Assembly (NCBI GenBank): GCA_963757945.1
Contig: CAVWTN010000002.1
Coordinates: forward strand, 124,001 to 188,000
DNA from: CAVWTN01 sp963757945
Lineage (GTDB): Bacteria; Vulcanimicrobiota; Vulcanimicrobiia; Vulcanimicrobiales; Vulcanimicrobiaceae
Direction: 5' to 3'
Length of the DNA: 64,000 nucleotides
Positions 36,239 to 44,343 of this stretch are shown in pieces (within the stretch, counting starts at the first letter, position 1; each line of letters begins with the position of its first letter). A program made the position numbers and the translations under genes. Under the pieces are notes generated by a model. The model saw only the letters and a list, made by a program, of their open reading frames with translations, had not been told where the DNA came from and did not search any database.

Positions 36239-36420
36239 GGTCTTCCTCCGTCTCGTGGGCTGGATGGCGGCCGAACGCCGGCCTTCTTGCGATGCTGCCG
36301 CTAGCGATGGCGGCGCTCGCGCAATCGCTGCACTTTCCGTGGCCTGAAGGGGCGCCGGATCCATCAGGAGCAACCGGCGGTCGGCTCATCTTGCCGGTAG
36401 GCGCGTGAGTCGCGTCCCGG
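36239..36420 (-). other. anfH-anfD intergenic region with hairpin
   Basis: 182 bp without a gene. ACCGGC (36373-36378) and GCCGGT (36393-36398) form a 6-bp stem shortly after the anfH stop. In other nitrogenase operons a stem here stabilises nifH mRNA and lowers read-through into D and K; that role is inferred here. Confidence 0.45.
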
Positions 36421-37248
36421 CTATTCGTTCAAGCCGTATTTTGCGACCATCAACTCCATCTCGTCCATGCTCATCGGCGTCGGGATCACGAAGTTCTTGT
36501 TCTCGATGATCTTGCGCGCCAGTTCGCTGTACTCGTGCGCCTGATTGCAATCGGGATCGTACTCAATGACGGACTTCTTGTTGAACTCGGCCTTCTGTAC
36601 GATGTTATCGCGCGGAACGAAGTGAATGAGCTGCGTTCCGAGCGCGGCGCAAAATTCGTTCATCATCTCGAGTTCGCGATCGACCTTGCGGCTGTTGCAG
36701 ATGATGCCGCCGAGGCGCACGCCGCTCTGCTTCGCGTACTTGAGAAGGCCTTTCGAGATGTTGTTGGCGGCGTACGTCGCCATCATCTCGCCCGAGGCGA
36801 CGATGTAGACTTCCTGTGCCTTGCCTTCGCGGATCGGCATCGCGAAGCCGCCGCACACGACGTCACCGAGGACGTCGAAGTGCACGAAATCGAGATCTTC
36901 CGTGTAGGCGCCGAGCGCTTCCATCAGGTTGATCGCGGTGATGACGCCTCGGCCCGCACAACCGACGCCCGGTTCCGGGCCGCCTGATTCCACGCATTGA
37001 ATATCCTTGAAGCCGACGTTCATCACGCTCTCGACGGTGACTTTATCCTCACCCTTGTCGCGAAGCGTGTCCATGATCGTGTGCTGAGGCTGGCCGCCGA
37101 GCACGAGCCGCGTGCAATCCGCCTTCGGATCGCAGCCGTGAATGAAGACTTTCTTCTTATGGAAGTGCGCGAGCGCGGCCGCGGTGTTTTGCTGGGTCGT
37201 CGATTTCCCGATGCCACCCTTGCCATAGAATGCAATCTTTCTTGTCAT
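36421..37248 (-). CDS. anfH: nitrogenase iron protein AnfH
   Basis: Homodimeric ATP-dependent reductase (275 aa) that passes electrons to AnfDGK. P-loop GKGGIGKST at residues 9-17; the bridging [4Fe-4S] cluster ligands are C97 and C132; R100 in GCAGRGV is the site ADP-ribosylated in organisms with DraT. KYAKQSGVRLGGIICNSRKVD and MIH-like QLIHFVPRDNIVQ are the AnfH-type versions. First gene of the anf operon; no clear sigma54 -24/-12 element was found in the upstream 390 bp. Confidence 0.97.
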   Translation of the reverse strand: MTRKIAFYGKGGIGKSTTQQNTAAALAHFHKKKVFIHGCDPKADCTRLVLGGQPQHTIMDTLRDKGEDKVTVESVMNVGFKDIQCVESGGPEPGVGCAGRGVITAINLMEALGAYTEDLDFVHFDVLGDVVCGGFAMPIREGKAQEVYIVASGEMMATYAANNISKGLLKYAKQSGVRLGGIICNSRKVDRELEMMNEFCAALGTQLIHFVPRDNIVQKAEFNKKSVIEYDPDCNQAHEYSELARKIIENKNFVIPTPMSMDEMELMVAKYGLNE

Positions 37249-37641
37249 CTCGAACTCGAACTCCTCAAGTGCACGCTGAACTCAACGCCCAGCGCTGTGT
37301 GCGACAAAGCCCATGCTGATGAAAGCCTGCTCGGGCCTCACTGTTCGCCGGCGCTTTTCTGCGCGCCGGAACAGCACAAAGCATGCTCTGTGCGGCATGA
37401 GCATCGGCCCTTCGCCGAGACGCGCGACCGCTGCACGTCACGGCTTGTCCGTATGTGCGACGATCGAAGGCGCTTACCGCACGACCTTATGGATATTAGT
37501 CTAACGAGTCCGCACTATGAGTGCATTCTGCATCGGGCGAGCAGTTGAACCGCTATGCCCGCCAATAGACAAACAGTTAGGCAAACCGAACACTTTGTCA
37601 TGTATAGTTGCCATACGCAACCAAACGCGCGCCGGCATACC
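37249..37641 (-). promoter_or_regulatory. anfH upstream region with palindromes
   Basis: No gene seen. GCACA (37374-37378) and TGTGC (37389-37393) flank a central GCATGC, making an interrupted 20-bp palindrome. A hairpin TGTTC-GCCGGCGC / GCGCGCCGGAACA lies at 37342-37373. These sit 94-145 bp before the anfH ATG, the usual place for an activator or repressor. Neither a TGGCAC-N5-TTGCA site nor a GTAC-N6-GTAC (AnfA-type) site was found by eye. Confidence 0.4.
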
Positions 37642-37686
37642 CTTCGACAAGCTCAGCCGGGGCTTGTCAGGCTGAGCTTGTCGAAG
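37642..37686. repeat. REP-like perfect palindrome between nifJ and anfH
   Basis: Arms CTTCGACAAGCTCAG (37642-37656) and CTGAGCTTGTCGAAG (37672-37686) are perfectly complementary over 15 bp around a 15-base loop. It lies just after the nifJ stop and can act as a terminator separating nifJ from anfH; the same arm occurs at three other places in the window. Confidence 0.85.
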
Positions 37687-37706
37687 CCCCGGGCGGGCAG
37701 CTTCCT

Positions 37707-40700
37707 CTAGCCCGCTTTCGTCTCGCCCGGTTTGCTGAGACGGTCGGCGGCGGGGTGGAAGTGGCTGCCGTCGCGTTGGGCGAGATCCTCGTATTGCCGG
37801 TACTTCTCGGTCACGGCGGCCTGCGCCATCTCGAGCAGCGGCCCCGCCACATCCGGCATGCTCTGCGCCAGCGACGAATAGCGGATCTCGTTGTACGCAT
37901 AGTCTTTGAAGGCGATTGTCGGGCGCGGTGAATCGAGCCGGAACGGGTTCCGGCCGATCGACCGCATATCCGGGTTGAAGCGGATCAGCGGCCAGTAGCC
38001 GCTCGCGACCGCGAGGTCTTGTTGCTTCATCCCGAAGCGCATGTCGATGCCGTGCGCGATGCAGTGGCTGTAGGCGAGGATCAGCGAGGGGCCGTCGTAC
38101 GCCTCCGCCTCACGGAAGGCATCGAGCGTGTGCTGCGCGTTCGCGCCCATCGCGACTTGCGCGACGTAGATGTTGCCGTAGGCGATCGCCTGCATCGCAA
38201 GATCCTTGCGCGCGATCCGTTTCCCGGCGGTTGCGAATTTCGCGACCGCGCCGAGCGGCGTCGCCTTCGAGGCTTGGCCGCCGGTGTTCGAATAGACCTC
38301 GGTGTCGAGGACCAGGACGTTGACGTTGCGGCCGGCGGCGAGCACGTGGTCGAGCCCGCCGTAATCGATATCGTACGCCCAGCCGTCGCCGCCGACGATC
38401 CAGATGCTGCGCCGCACGAGATGATCGACGACCGAGAGCAGATCTCGCGCCAGCTCATCGTCGAGCCCGAGCAGGCGAACCTTCAGTTCCGCGACGCGCA
38501 CGCGCTGCGCGCGGATCTCCGATTCACGGATCTGCGGCGCGCTCAGAATCGCGGCGACGAGGTCCTCGCCCACCTTCGGCGCGAGCCCGCGCAGCAACGC
38601 GTGCGCCATCTCGACGTGCTGGTCGGCAGCGAGCCTGAAGCCCAGGCCGAACTCGGCGTTGTCTTCGAACAGCGAGTTGGACCAGGCCGGGCCGCGCCCT
38701 TCGTGATTCTTCGTCCAGGGCGTCACCGGCAAATTCGCGCCGTAGATCGACGAGCAGCCCGTCGCGTTCGCAATTTGCAGCCGATCTCCGAACAGTTGCG
38801 AGAGCAGCTTCAGATACGGCGTCTCGCCGCAACCGGCGCAAGCGCCGGGAAACTCGAAGAGCGGCTGCAGGAACTGCACGCCGCGCACGTTCGCGAAATC
38901 GACGCGCGACCGGTCGTTGACCGGGAGCTTTTCGAAGAACTCGATGTTCGTGCGCTCCACCTCGACGAGCGGCGCCTTCTCCGCCATATTGATCGCGCGC
39001 AGCGTCGAATCCAGGGGACTGACCGCCGGGCACGCTTCGACGCACAAGCCGCAGCCCGTGCAATCCTCGACGTAGAACTGCAGCGAGAAGCGAATCTCAG
39101 GGTAGCCGCGCGCGTTGACGACCGCGGACTTGAACGTTTCCGGCGCCGGCGCCAGCCTTCTCTCATTGTAATACCGCGCCCGGATGACGCTGTGCGGGCA
39201 GACGAAACCGCATTGCCCGCACTGGATGCAGAGATCGGGTTCCCAGACCGGGACCGAATCCGCGATGTTGCGCTTCTCGTAGGCGCTCGTCCCCGAGGGG
39301 AACGTTCCGTCGACCGGCATCAGGCTGACGGGGATCCCGTCGCCGAGGCCCTCCATCATTTTGGCCGTGACTTCGCGGACGAACTTCGGCGCATCGAGCG
39401 GAACGATCGGCGGCCGCTCGAGCACGCTCGTCGCCGTCGCGGGGACCGTCACCTCATAGAGCCGCGCGAGCGTTCCGTCGACCGCCGCGAAGTTTTTGCG
39501 GACGACGCTCTCGCCCTTACGGGCGTAGGTCTTCTTGATCGAGTCCTTGATGTGCCGGATCGCGTCCTCGCGCGGCAGCACGCCCGAGATCGCGAAGAAG
39601 CACGTCTGAAGGACCGTGTTCGTGTGCACGCCCAGGCCAACTTCGCGCGCGACCTCCGAAGCGTCGATCGTGAAGACGCGCAGCTTGCGCTCGATGATTT
39701 GCGCCTGCACCGGGCGCGGCAAGTGATCCCAGACGTGATCCGGACCGAACGTGCTGTTGAGCAGCAGAACGGCGCCCGGCGCCGCCAGGCGCAGCAAATC
39801 CATGCGCTCGAGCGCCGCGAATTGATGGACGGCGACGAAGCTCGCCGCAGCGATCAGATACGGCGCGTTGATCGGATCGGGGCCGAAACGCAAGTGCGAG
39901 ATCGTCTGCGCCCCCGATTTGTGGGAATCGTAGACGAAATAGCCTTGCGCGTAGAGTCCGGCGTCCTCGGCGATGATCTTGACGCTGTTCTTGTTCGCAC
40001 CGACCGTCCCGTCGGCGCCGAGCCCGTAGAACACGCAGCGCGTGACGCTCGGCGGCTCGATCGTGAAGTTGGGATCGACCGCGAGGCTCGTGTGCGAGAC
40101 GTCGTCGTCGATGCCGATCGTGAAACCGTTCTTCGGATCGGCCGCGGCCAGCTCATCGAAGACCGCCTTGACCATCGCGGGCGTGAAGTCTTTCGAAGAT
40201 ATCCCGTACCGCCCGCCGATCACGCGCGGCATCGTCGCCCGCTGACCGTGCGCGACGGCCTGCGCGAGCGTCGTCACGACGTCCAGATAGACGGGCTCGC
40301 CGGCCGCCCCCGGTTCCTTCGTTTGCTCGAGAACCGCGATCGAACGGACCGACGGCGGGACCGCCGCGACGAAAAATTCGGTCGAGAACGGCCGGTAGAG
40401 GCGGATCTGAAGGACGCCGACCTTCTCGCCGGCAGCGCGCAGCGTCTTCACGGTTTCGCGGGCCGTCTGCGAGCCCGACCCCATGAGGATCACGATGCGC
40501 TCGGCATCGGGCGCACCCTCGTATTCGAAGAGCTGATAACGGCGGCCGGTCATCTCCGCGAAGCGGTCCATCTTCGCTTGGACGATCTGCGGAACGCGGG
40601 CGTAGAACGGATTTGACGCTTCGCGCGCTTGGAAATACGTGTCCGGATTGTGCGCCGTGCCGCGAATGTATGGATGTTCCGGGCTCAGCGAACGCGCCCG

Positions 40701-41306
40701 GTGCTCGCGCACCAGCTCATCGCTGATCATCGAGCGGATCTCCTCATCCGAGAGCAGCGAGAGCGTGTTCAACTCGTGCGAGGTGCGAAAGCCGTCGAAG
40801 AAGTGGAGGAACGGCACCCGCGATTCGAGCGTCGCGGCCTGCGCGATCAACGCCGCATCGTGCGCCTCTTGCACCGAACCCGAGGAGAGCAACGCGAAGC
40901 CCGTCGTGCGCGCCGCCATCACGTCGGAGTGATCGCCGAAGATCGACAGCGCCGAGGTCGCGAGCGACCGCGCGGCAACGTGGAAAACCGTCGCCGTCAG
41001 TTCCCCCGCGATCTTGAACATGTTGGGGAGCATCAAGAGGAGACCTTGCGAGGCCGTGAACGTCGTCGTCAGCGCGCCGGATTGCAGCGCGCCGTGCAGC
41101 ACGCCCGCGGCGCCGCCCTCGCTCTGCATCTCCTGCACGACGGGAAGGCGGCCCCAAATGTTCGGCAGCCCTTCGGCGACCCATTGGTCCGCGAGTTCGG
41201 CCATCGTCGATGAGGGCGTGATCGGATAGATCGCGCAGACTTCGTTCACGCGATAGGCGACGTGCGCGACGGCCGTGTTGCCGTCCATCGTAGTGCGGTG
41301 ACCCAT
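37707..41306 (-). CDS. nifJ: pyruvate:ferredoxin (flavodoxin) oxidoreductase
   Basis: Single-chain 1199-residue enzyme, pyruvate + CoA to acetyl-CoA + CO2, reducing ferredoxin or flavodoxin. The ATG at 41306 shares its A with the upstream TGA; the longer frame is the end of the GltD-like gene read out of frame. Domains in order: pyrimidine-binding domain (AHVAYRVNEVCAIYPITPSS), CoA/transketolase-C region, linker, two ferredoxin clusters (CIQCGQCGFVCP, CTGCGLCVEACP), proximal cluster CAGCGETPYLKL, and the TPP site GDGWAYDIDYGG. Next to anf genes it is the obvious electron source for nitrogenase, though it also serves central metabolism. Confidence 0.96.
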   Translation of the reverse strand: MGHRTTMDGNTAVAHVAYRVNEVCAIYPITPSSTMAELADQWVAEGLPNIWGRLPVVQEMQSEGGAAGVLHGALQSGALTTTFTASQGLLLMLPNMFKIAGELTATVFHVAARSLATSALSIFGDHSDVMAARTTGFALLSSGSVQEAHDAALIAQAATLESRVPFLHFFDGFRTSHELNTLSLLSDEEIRSMISDELVREHRARSLSPEHPYIRGTAHNPDTYFQAREASNPFYARVPQIVQAKMDRFAEMTGRRYQLFEYEGAPDAERIVILMGSGSQTARETVKTLRAAGEKVGVLQIRLYRPFSTEFFVAAVPPSVRSIAVLEQTKEPGAAGEPVYLDVVTTLAQAVAHGQRATMPRVIGGRYGISSKDFTPAMVKAVFDELAAADPKNGFTIGIDDDVSHTSLAVDPNFTIEPPSVTRCVFYGLGADGTVGANKNSVKIIAEDAGLYAQGYFVYDSHKSGAQTISHLRFGPDPINAPYLIAAASFVAVHQFAALERMDLLRLAAPGAVLLLNSTFGPDHVWDHLPRPVQAQIIERKLRVFTIDASEVAREVGLGVHTNTVLQTCFFAISGVLPREDAIRHIKDSIKKTYARKGESVVRKNFAAVDGTLARLYEVTVPATATSVLERPPIVPLDAPKFVREVTAKMMEGLGDGIPVSLMPVDGTFPSGTSAYEKRNIADSVPVWEPDLCIQCGQCGFVCPHSVIRARYYNERRLAPAPETFKSAVVNARGYPEIRFSLQFYVEDCTGCGLCVEACPAVSPLDSTLRAINMAEKAPLVEVERTNIEFFEKLPVNDRSRVDFANVRGVQFLQPLFEFPGACAGCGETPYLKLLSQLFGDRLQIANATGCSSIYGANLPVTPWTKNHEGRGPAWSNSLFEDNAEFGLGFRLAADQHVEMAHALLRGLAPKVGEDLVAAILSAPQIRESEIRAQRVRVAELKVRLLGLDDELARDLLSVVDHLVRRSIWIVGGDGWAYDIDYGGLDHVLAAGRNVNVLVLDTEVYSNTGGQASKATPLGAVAKFATAGKRIARKDLAMQAIAYGNIYVAQVAMGANAQHTLDAFREAEAYDGPSLILAYSHCIAHGIDMRFGMKQQDLAVASGYWPLIRFNPDMRSIGRNPFRLDSPRPTIAFKDYAYNEIRYSSLAQSMPDVAGPLLEMAQAAVTEKYRQYEDLAQRDGSHFHPAADRLSKPGETKAG

Positions 41307-42934
41307 CAGGCCGGCTCCGCGATCATCTCGATCGCATGGCAGGGGCATTGCTCCATGCACGTGCCGCAGCCGGTGCAGACGGCGAAGTCGACGCGGTAAC
41401 GATTCCCCGGGCCGAGCTTGACGATCGCGTCCTCTGGGCATGCTGCGTAACAATTGTCGCACTCGAAGCAGTTGCCGCACGAGAGGCAGCGCTTGGCCTC
41501 GCGCACCGCTTCGCGTTCGGAGAGCCCCGCGACGATCTCCTCGAAGCCGGTCGCGCGCTCGGCGAGCGAGAGTTCATGTTGGCCCGTGGGTTGTGCGTCG
41601 CTGAAAATCGGCAGGTGCAGCATGTCGAAGGTGACGATCGGGGGCCTGGGCGGCTTGTCGTACGCGCTGCCGCGCAACCACGCGTCGATGTGCCGCGCGG
41701 CCTTCTTCCCGTGGCCCACCGCGATCGTGACGGTCCGTTCGCTCGGCACGAGGTCGCCGCCGGCGAAGATGCCGGCGCGGCCCGTCATCATGTTCGTGCC
41801 GACGATGACGGTGCCGTCGGACTGGAAGCCGATCCCGGGGACCTTGCGCAGGAAACCGCTGTCGGCTTCCTGGCCGAGCGCGAGCACGACGGCGTCGGCC
41901 TGGAGCGTCTCGTATTCGCCCGTCGGTTGCGGCCGTCCGTTTTCGTCGAGCTGCATCATCTCCACCGTGAGATCGGCGCCGTCGATCGACGAAATGCTCG
42001 TGAGCCACTTGATCTTCACGCCTTCCGCAAGCGCCTCGTCGGCTTCGGAGGCGTGCGCGGGCATGTGCGCGCGGTCGCGACGATAGACGATCAGCGCCTC
42101 TTCAGCGCCGAGCCGGCGCGCCGTGCGCGCCGCATCCATCGCCGTGTTGCCGCCGCCGTAGACGACCACGCGGCGGCCCAGCAGCGGCACGGCGCCCGTC
42201 TCCACGTCGCGCAGCAACGTGACCGCGTCGAGGATCTTTCCGGCGTCGCGCGCGGGGATGTCGACGTGCTTGCCGACGTGCGCGCCGATCGCGACGAACA
42301 CCGCATCGAAACCGCCGGCCACGCGTTCGGCGTTCAGGTCCTCCACCTTGTGATTGAGGACGATCTTCACGCCGGCAGCTTCGATCCGCGCGATCTCGCG
42401 CATCAGTTCCGCACGCGGCAAGCGGTACGCGGGGATTCCGAAGTGCAGCATCCCGCCGGGCAGCGGCCCCGCCTCGTGGATCTCCACCGCATGGCCGAGC
42501 CGGCGCAAGTGATAGGCCGCGGAGAGCCCGCTCGGGCCCGCGCCGACGATCAGCACGCGCATCCCCGATGGCTCCGCCGAGATCGGCAGCTCCCACCCAT
42601 GCTCGATCGCGAGATCGCCTAAGAACCGCTCGGTCGCGTGGATGCTGACCGCCGCGTCGAGCTGCGCTCGATTGCAGTTCGTTTCGCAGGGATGGTAGCA
42701 GACGCGTCCGTGGACCGCCGGCAACGGGTTGTCGGCGACCAAACATTCCCACGCCTCGCGAAACCGGCCCGCTTGCGCGAGCGCGAGCCAGGCTTGAATG
42801 TTCTCGCCCGCGGGGCACGCCGCATTGCACGGCGGCAGCAGGTCGACGTAATCCGGCCGACGCGCGCGAACCGGCCCGGCGCCGCGCTCGCTCGTCAAGT
42901 CGACGACGGGAGTCATGTCAATACGGTTACTCAT
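41306..42934 (-). CDS. GltD-like FAD oxidoreductase with C-terminal ferredoxin domain
   Basis: 542 residues; ATG with AAGG seven bases upstream. An N-terminal Fe-S region (CNAACPAGENIQAW, VCYHPCETNCNR), a Rossmann FAD site (VLIVGAGPSGLSAAYHL), an NAD(P) site (VVVYGGGNTAMDAARTA), and a C-terminal 2[4Fe-4S] domain (CGNCFECDNCYAACP, CTGCGTCMEQCPC). This is the glutamate-synthase small-subunit fold used to move electrons between NAD(P)H and ferredoxin or a partner enzyme. Its stop and the nifJ start share a base, so the two proteins very likely work together. Confidence 0.9.
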   Translation of the reverse strand: MSNRIDMTPVVDLTSERGAGPVRARRPDYVDLLPPCNAACPAGENIQAWLALAQAGRFREAWECLVADNPLPAVHGRVCYHPCETNCNRAQLDAAVSIHATERFLGDLAIEHGWELPISAEPSGMRVLIVGAGPSGLSAAYHLRRLGHAVEIHEAGPLPGGMLHFGIPAYRLPRAELMREIARIEAAGVKIVLNHKVEDLNAERVAGGFDAVFVAIGAHVGKHVDIPARDAGKILDAVTLLRDVETGAVPLLGRRVVVYGGGNTAMDAARTARRLGAEEALIVYRRDRAHMPAHASEADEALAEGVKIKWLTSISSIDGADLTVEMMQLDENGRPQPTGEYETLQADAVVLALGQEADSGFLRKVPGIGFQSDGTVIVGTNMMTGRAGIFAGGDLVPSERTVTIAVGHGKKAARHIDAWLRGSAYDKPPRPPIVTFDMLHLPIFSDAQPTGQHELSLAERATGFEEIVAGLSEREAVREAKRCLSCGNCFECDNCYAACPEDAIVKLGPGNRYRVDFAVCTGCGTCMEQCPCHAIEMIAEPA

Positions 42935-43019
42935 GAGTACCTTGCGGTCGGTTGCGGAGGGCCCTCCATTCTCGACGCTCCTCCTGCGGTCCCGCAGTCC
43001 TCCGAAAAGCGCTCTCGCG

Positions 43020-44138
43020 TTACGCGGCCGTCTGCGCTCGCGGCTTGCGGCTACTCGCGAGCCAGTCGATGATCCCCTGCCGAGTGACGAATCCATAGAA
43101 CGTGCCGTCGGCGTCGACGACGGGGAGCTGGTTGAACCCGGTCTCTCCCAGCACTCGCAAGGCTTCATCCGCGTGCGCATCCGGCGGGATCAGCTTGAGA
43201 TCGTCGACGCGCTTCATGAGCGCGGTCGCATACGTTCCTTCAAGCGCCGCGGCATCGAGGTGCGCGAGATCGGCCATCGAGACGATCCCGATGAAACGCT
43301 CGCCGAGCAGGACCGGCACGGCGCGGGCGCCGCTCTTGAGCATCACCTTGAGCACCGTTTCAGCTCGGGCGTCGGCGGCGACCGTCGCCCGCACCGGTTC
43401 CGCGAGTTGCAGCGCGGTGTGCCCAACGATTGCATCCTGCAAGCGCGCGGAGGTCGCCTCGGACTGACCGGCGCGCAAGAGGAACCAGCCGAGCAGCATG
43501 TACCAGATGCCGCCGCCGAAGCCGCGCTGCAGCACGTCGACGATGCCGAGCACGATCAAGAGCCAAGCGAGGACCGCGCCGACCCCGGCCGCGATGCGGG
43601 TGGCGCGCAGGCGATCGCGCGTGAGCGCCCACACGAGCGATTGGAGCACGCGCCCGCCGTCCATCGGGAACGCCGGCAGCAAATTGAAGACGCCGAGCAG
43701 CGCGTTCGCCGCCGCCAGGTACTCGAACGCGACCCCGGGCGGCGTCTTCGTGCCGCCGAGCAGGAACCCGATCAGCGCGCTGATCCCGGCAAGAACGAAG
43801 CTCATCAACGGTCCGGCGAACGAGATCCAGGCCGCCGTCCCGGGCGAACTCGGCTCGCTTTCGAAGCGGGAGACGCCGCCGAAGAGAAACAGGCGGATCT
43901 CCTTGATTTCGATTCCGCTGCGCTTGGCGGCGAGCGAGTGGGCGAACTCGTGCAGCAGCACGCTGACGAACAGGAGCAACGCGGTCGCCACGGCCAGCAC
44001 GGCGCGCGTCACCGGCGTCACCTCGATCGCTCGGAACGGTCCTACCGGACTCCCGAGCGACCAAGCCACGATCGCAAAGATGAACAGCCACGAAACGTCA
44101 ACCGCGACGTCGATCCCAAAGAGCCGGCCGATGCGCAT
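43020..44138 (-). CDS. site-2 protease (M50) with tandem CBS domains
   Basis: 372-residue Rip/SpoIVFB-like intramembrane metalloprotease. SD GGGAGG lies six bases before the ATG. Zinc motif HEFAH (H63, H67) in TM2-3, and the third ligand region NLLPAFPMDGGR around residue 155. Residues about 235-365 are two CBS modules, which bind adenine nucleotides and can gate the protease by energy state. The substrate is unknown. 85 bp upstream of the GltD-like gene and in the same direction. Confidence 0.93.
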   Translation of the reverse strand: MRIGRLFGIDVAVDVSWLFIFAIVAWSLGSPVGPFRAIEVTPVTRAVLAVATALLLFVSVLLHEFAHSLAAKRSGIEIKEIRLFLFGGVSRFESEPSSPGTAAWISFAGPLMSFVLAGISALIGFLLGGTKTPPGVAFEYLAAANALLGVFNLLPAFPMDGGRVLQSLVWALTRDRLRATRIAAGVGAVLAWLLIVLGIVDVLQRGFGGGIWYMLLGWFLLRAGQSEATSARLQDAIVGHTALQLAEPVRATVAADARAETVLKVMLKSGARAVPVLLGERFIGIVSMADLAHLDAAALEGTYATALMKRVDDLKLIPPDAHADEALRVLGETGFNQLPVVDADGTFYGFVTRQGIIDWLASSRKPRAQTAA

Positions 44139-44343
44139 TCGGGTCCTCCCGTTCTTTGGACCACGTTGCAGCCCGAGGAGGTTCAGTCTCGCGAGTTAGT
44201 GCGTATGATTTGCGCGGCATCGGCGAGCCGGCCATGAGTTGCGCGATTCGAAATCGTCTATCACCAAGAGGGAATCGCGTGGACGCTGCGCGTACGGCTG
44301 CGTTTCAATTCCTCACGTTCTCCAATGAGGTGGACCTCACTCT

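Noticed and set aside
36421..37248. Naming the iron protein NifH
   Set aside because: Adjacent AnfD and AnfG and AnfH-type sequence blocks show it belongs to the iron-only system.
37249..37641. Sigma54 promoter for anfH
   Set aside because: No GG-N10-GC element with a TGGCAC or TTGCA match was found on the coding strand.
38019..40616. 865-residue open frame opposite nifJ
   Set aside because: Shadow of nifJ with R, D and E runs and no domain; many similar frames occur across the window.
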